Notes under the pieces: generated by a model
What the model was told of the DNA's origin: nothing
The model's database searches: none
The model's input: the letters and a program-made list of their open reading frames with translations, nothing else
NCBI GenBank assembly: GCA_021816665.1
Contig: JAKAXI010000163.1
Coordinates: 1-5,484, forward strand
Direction: 5' to 3'
Origin: Bacillota bacterium
GTDB taxonomy: Bacteria; Bacillota; Bacilli; Alicyclobacillales; Alicyclobacillaceae
DNA length: 5,484 bases
Position numbers and translations under genes: made by a program
Shown: in pieces, positions 4,379-5,484 of the stretch
How positions within the stretch are numbered: the first letter of the stretch is position 1
Layout of the letters: each line of letters opens with the position of its first letter

Positions 4379-4570
4379 ATGACAAAAGTTAGAGAACCAG
4401 GTGGGGAGGGACGGTTTGTCCGAACTGTTCGAGACGTATCAGGTGTAATCGGACTGATTGGGGTGGGGATCCTTGCCGGATACGCCTTATTGAACCTAAG
4501 ACCCGGATGGGAGTGGACACAGGAACAAAACACAGAACAGTTGGCGAAGGAAGCCGACGGGTCGTCATGA
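4379..4570 (+). CDS. Small single-helix membrane protein, 63 aa
   Basis: ATG 4379 is favoured by AGGTCGGTGATC (4364-4375), an interrupted copy of the anti-Shine-Dalgarno complement. The in-frame GTG 4370 lies inside that site. The N-terminus is basic (KVREPGGEGRFVRTVRD). One Gly-rich helix follows at about 20-40 (GVIGLIGVGILAGYALLNL) with glycines at 22, 25, 28, 30 and 34, a pattern that often marks close helix packing or oligomers. The tail (about 41-63) is acidic and polar, RPGWEWTQEQ onward. The stop TGA overlaps the ATG of the 267-aa gene as ATGA, so the two are probably translated together and may form one complex. I do not recognise the family. Confidence 0.75.
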   Translation: MTKVREPGGEGRFVRTVRDVSGVIGLIGVGILAGYALLNLRPGWEWTQEQNTEQLAKEADGSS

Positions 4571-5370
4571 ACAAGCAGCGAACTAGCCCACCTAAGAGAC
4601 CTTTGTCCAGTAACGAGAAGATTCTCGGCCTGGCCGTCCACGATTTAGAGAAAATCGCGGCGTTCGGGCTCGTTTTGGGATATTTGCAGGTCGGTCTGAT
4701 TGAGATTGGTCCGCAGGAGTTTTTTTTCACCCTGCGTGGCCCGGTCTTTTGGCGTCTGACGTCCGGGTTGCCACCCTATCTCCGCAGGCCGAGTACCGGC
4801 GTGGCAGCGGGGGCGTATTTGCGCATTGAGGCACTTCTGGCATACCTTCTGTTGGTTGGAGAAGCTCATCTTGTTCAGTCCACCACCGCTGCCTCGACCA
4901 TGGTCTGGACCATCGGTTCGGAACGGTTTCGTTTCAAGGAAATTAACCGACTCTTGAAGGGAGACTCTACGTCCTTTCGCTACCGCACCGCGATCCTGAT
5001 GTTGCTGAACGTGGCAATCGGACTCGGTCTTGTGGTTCGGAAAATTCCATTTCTCATTACGGCCGTGAGCTTGAACAGGTCACTGGAACTCATGTTCTCG
5101 ACATCTGCAGCCCCTTTACAACGCAGCGTGCGCAGGCTTCCCAGTCAGCTGACTCTGCCTCGGATGAGTGCAAAGCTGCATTGGCTCGGCGTCCTTGTCG
5201 GTATTCTCTTGATCGGCCAGCAGGCGAGAATTGGCGCAGTCCTGATGGAACGCGGCGGACTGCTCGGTTTCAGCATTCGCTCGGAAGTTTTCCGCTTGCA
5301 AGTGCTGCCAGAGATGGTGCGTCGTAGACTTCTTAGGGAGGTCGAGGCCGAGGAACTCCGCGACGGTTAG
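4567..5370 (+). CDS. Multi-helix membrane protein of unknown function, 267 aa
   Basis: ATG 4567 overlaps the preceding stop as ATGA, the classic coupling arrangement. An in-frame ATG at 4507 would lie deep inside the 63-aa gene and add 20 polar residues. AAGGAAG at 4547-4553 is rather far for a binding site, so coupling probably matters. The N-terminus is basic and polar (MNKQRTSPPKRP). Hydrophobic segments lie at about 28-45, 80-98, 141-158 (perhaps continuing to 170) and 204-222, suggesting four or so helices. Between them are polar, Arg-rich loops (FRLTSG-like about 60-75, RSVRRLPSQ about 186-194). The C-terminus is a charged helix (MVRRRLLREVEAEELRDG). I see no Walker, catalytic or transporter motif and recognise no family. 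It is the only large protein of the small membrane protein cluster and may be its core. Confidence 0.85.
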   Translation: MNKQRTSPPKRPLSSNEKILGLAVHDLEKIAAFGLVLGYLQVGLIEIGPQEFFFTLRGPVFWRLTSGLPPYLRRPSTGVAAGAYLRIEALLAYLLLVGEAHLVQSTTAASTMVWTIGSERFRFKEINRLLKGDSTSFRYRTAILMLLNVAIGLGLVVRKIPFLITAVSLNRSLELMFSTSAAPLQRSVRRLPSQLTLPRMSAKLHWLGVLVGILLIGQQARIGAVLMERGGLLGFSIRSEVFRLQVLPEMVRRRLLREVEAEELRDG

Positions 5371-5372
5371 TA

Positions 5373-5453
5373 ATGCCAACTGCGACAAAAGGTCAATCCA
5401 CTGGCGACGGTGCAATAGCTTTCATGACTGGAAGAACAGGATGGGCGCAGTGA
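5373..5453 (+). CDS. Doubtful 26-codon frame
   Basis: ATG 5373 begins two bases after the 267-aa gene stop and runs 26 codons to TGA 5451, overlapping the next candidate start. There is no purine-rich site before it; only re-initiation after the preceding stop could serve it. The composition (MPTATKGQSTGDGAIAF, then MTGRTGWAQ) is polar with no clear helix. It is listed because it fills the gap, but it may well be non-coding. Confidence 0.15.
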   Translation: MPTATKGQSTGDGAIAFMTGRTGWAQ

Positions 5454-5484
5454 TAACGACGCTAAACCTGATCATGGAGCAGCG
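5441..5484 (+). CDS. Possible start of a further gene, cut by the window edge
   Basis: ATG 5441 and the in-frame GTG 5450 open a frame that is still open at the end of the window (MGAVITTLNLIMEQ). GGAAGA (5430-5435) could serve ATG 5441, and AGGATGG (5438-5444) could serve GTG 5450. The visible residues are hydrophobic, like the start of another membrane protein. With 70 bp from the 267-aa gene stop and the same strand, it would extend the operon. Only 14 codons are visible, so no family can be named. Confidence 0.35.
   Translation, partial: MGAVITTLNLIMEQ

Noticed and set aside
4507..4566. ATG 4507 start for the 267-aa protein
   Set aside because: It would overlap the 63-aa gene by 64 nt; ATG 4567 gives a coupled ATGA junction.

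Overview
The window reads as chromosomal DNA of a moderately GC-rich Bacillota bacterium. The signs are strong purine Shine-Dalgarno sites, frequent GTG starts, a PspA of Gram-positive type, a tRNA with encoded CCA and a T-tailed intrinsic terminator. A spore former near Alicyclobacillus is my guess. It rests on general look and weak promoter hints, not on a marker gene.

Left edge (1-248): two 26-bp direct repeats, each with a TGTCA-AAA-TGACA palindrome and spaced 41 bp apart, run off the left edge. They could be the tip of an IS21-like insertion sequence or an operator array. Between them and the first gene lie a 22-bp palindrome and a -10-like box.

Left block (249-3365, plus strand): four genes that look like an envelope-stress module. 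They are a 125-aa soluble protein I do not recognise, two neighbouring paralogues (324 and 271 aa) each built of two YbjQ/DUF74-like domains, and a 234-aa PspA/IM30 coiled-coil protein. The first three are closely spaced and probably one operon. pspA follows after 191 bp, perhaps with its own promoter. A tRNA-Arg(CCG) gene with a clear promoter comes next, then a hairpin terminator that can work in both directions.

Right block (3610-5484): a cluster of very small single-helix membrane proteins, mostly missed by a simple ORF scan. Two overlapping genes (50 and 41 aa) are on the minus strand. Diverging from them on the plus strand are genes of 59, 32 and 63 aa, then a 267-aa multi-helix membrane protein coupled to the 63-aa gene by an ATGA overlap. 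A further gene may start at the right edge. The 128-bp divergent region carries a CATA-type -10 box in each direction, which faintly suggests mother-cell sporulation sigma factors, and a GCATCA direct repeat. I recognise none of these membrane proteins.

The most interesting items are the conserved-looking DUF74-DUF74-PspA module and the undescribed five-miniprotein membrane cluster. No functional link between the two blocks is shown by the sequence.
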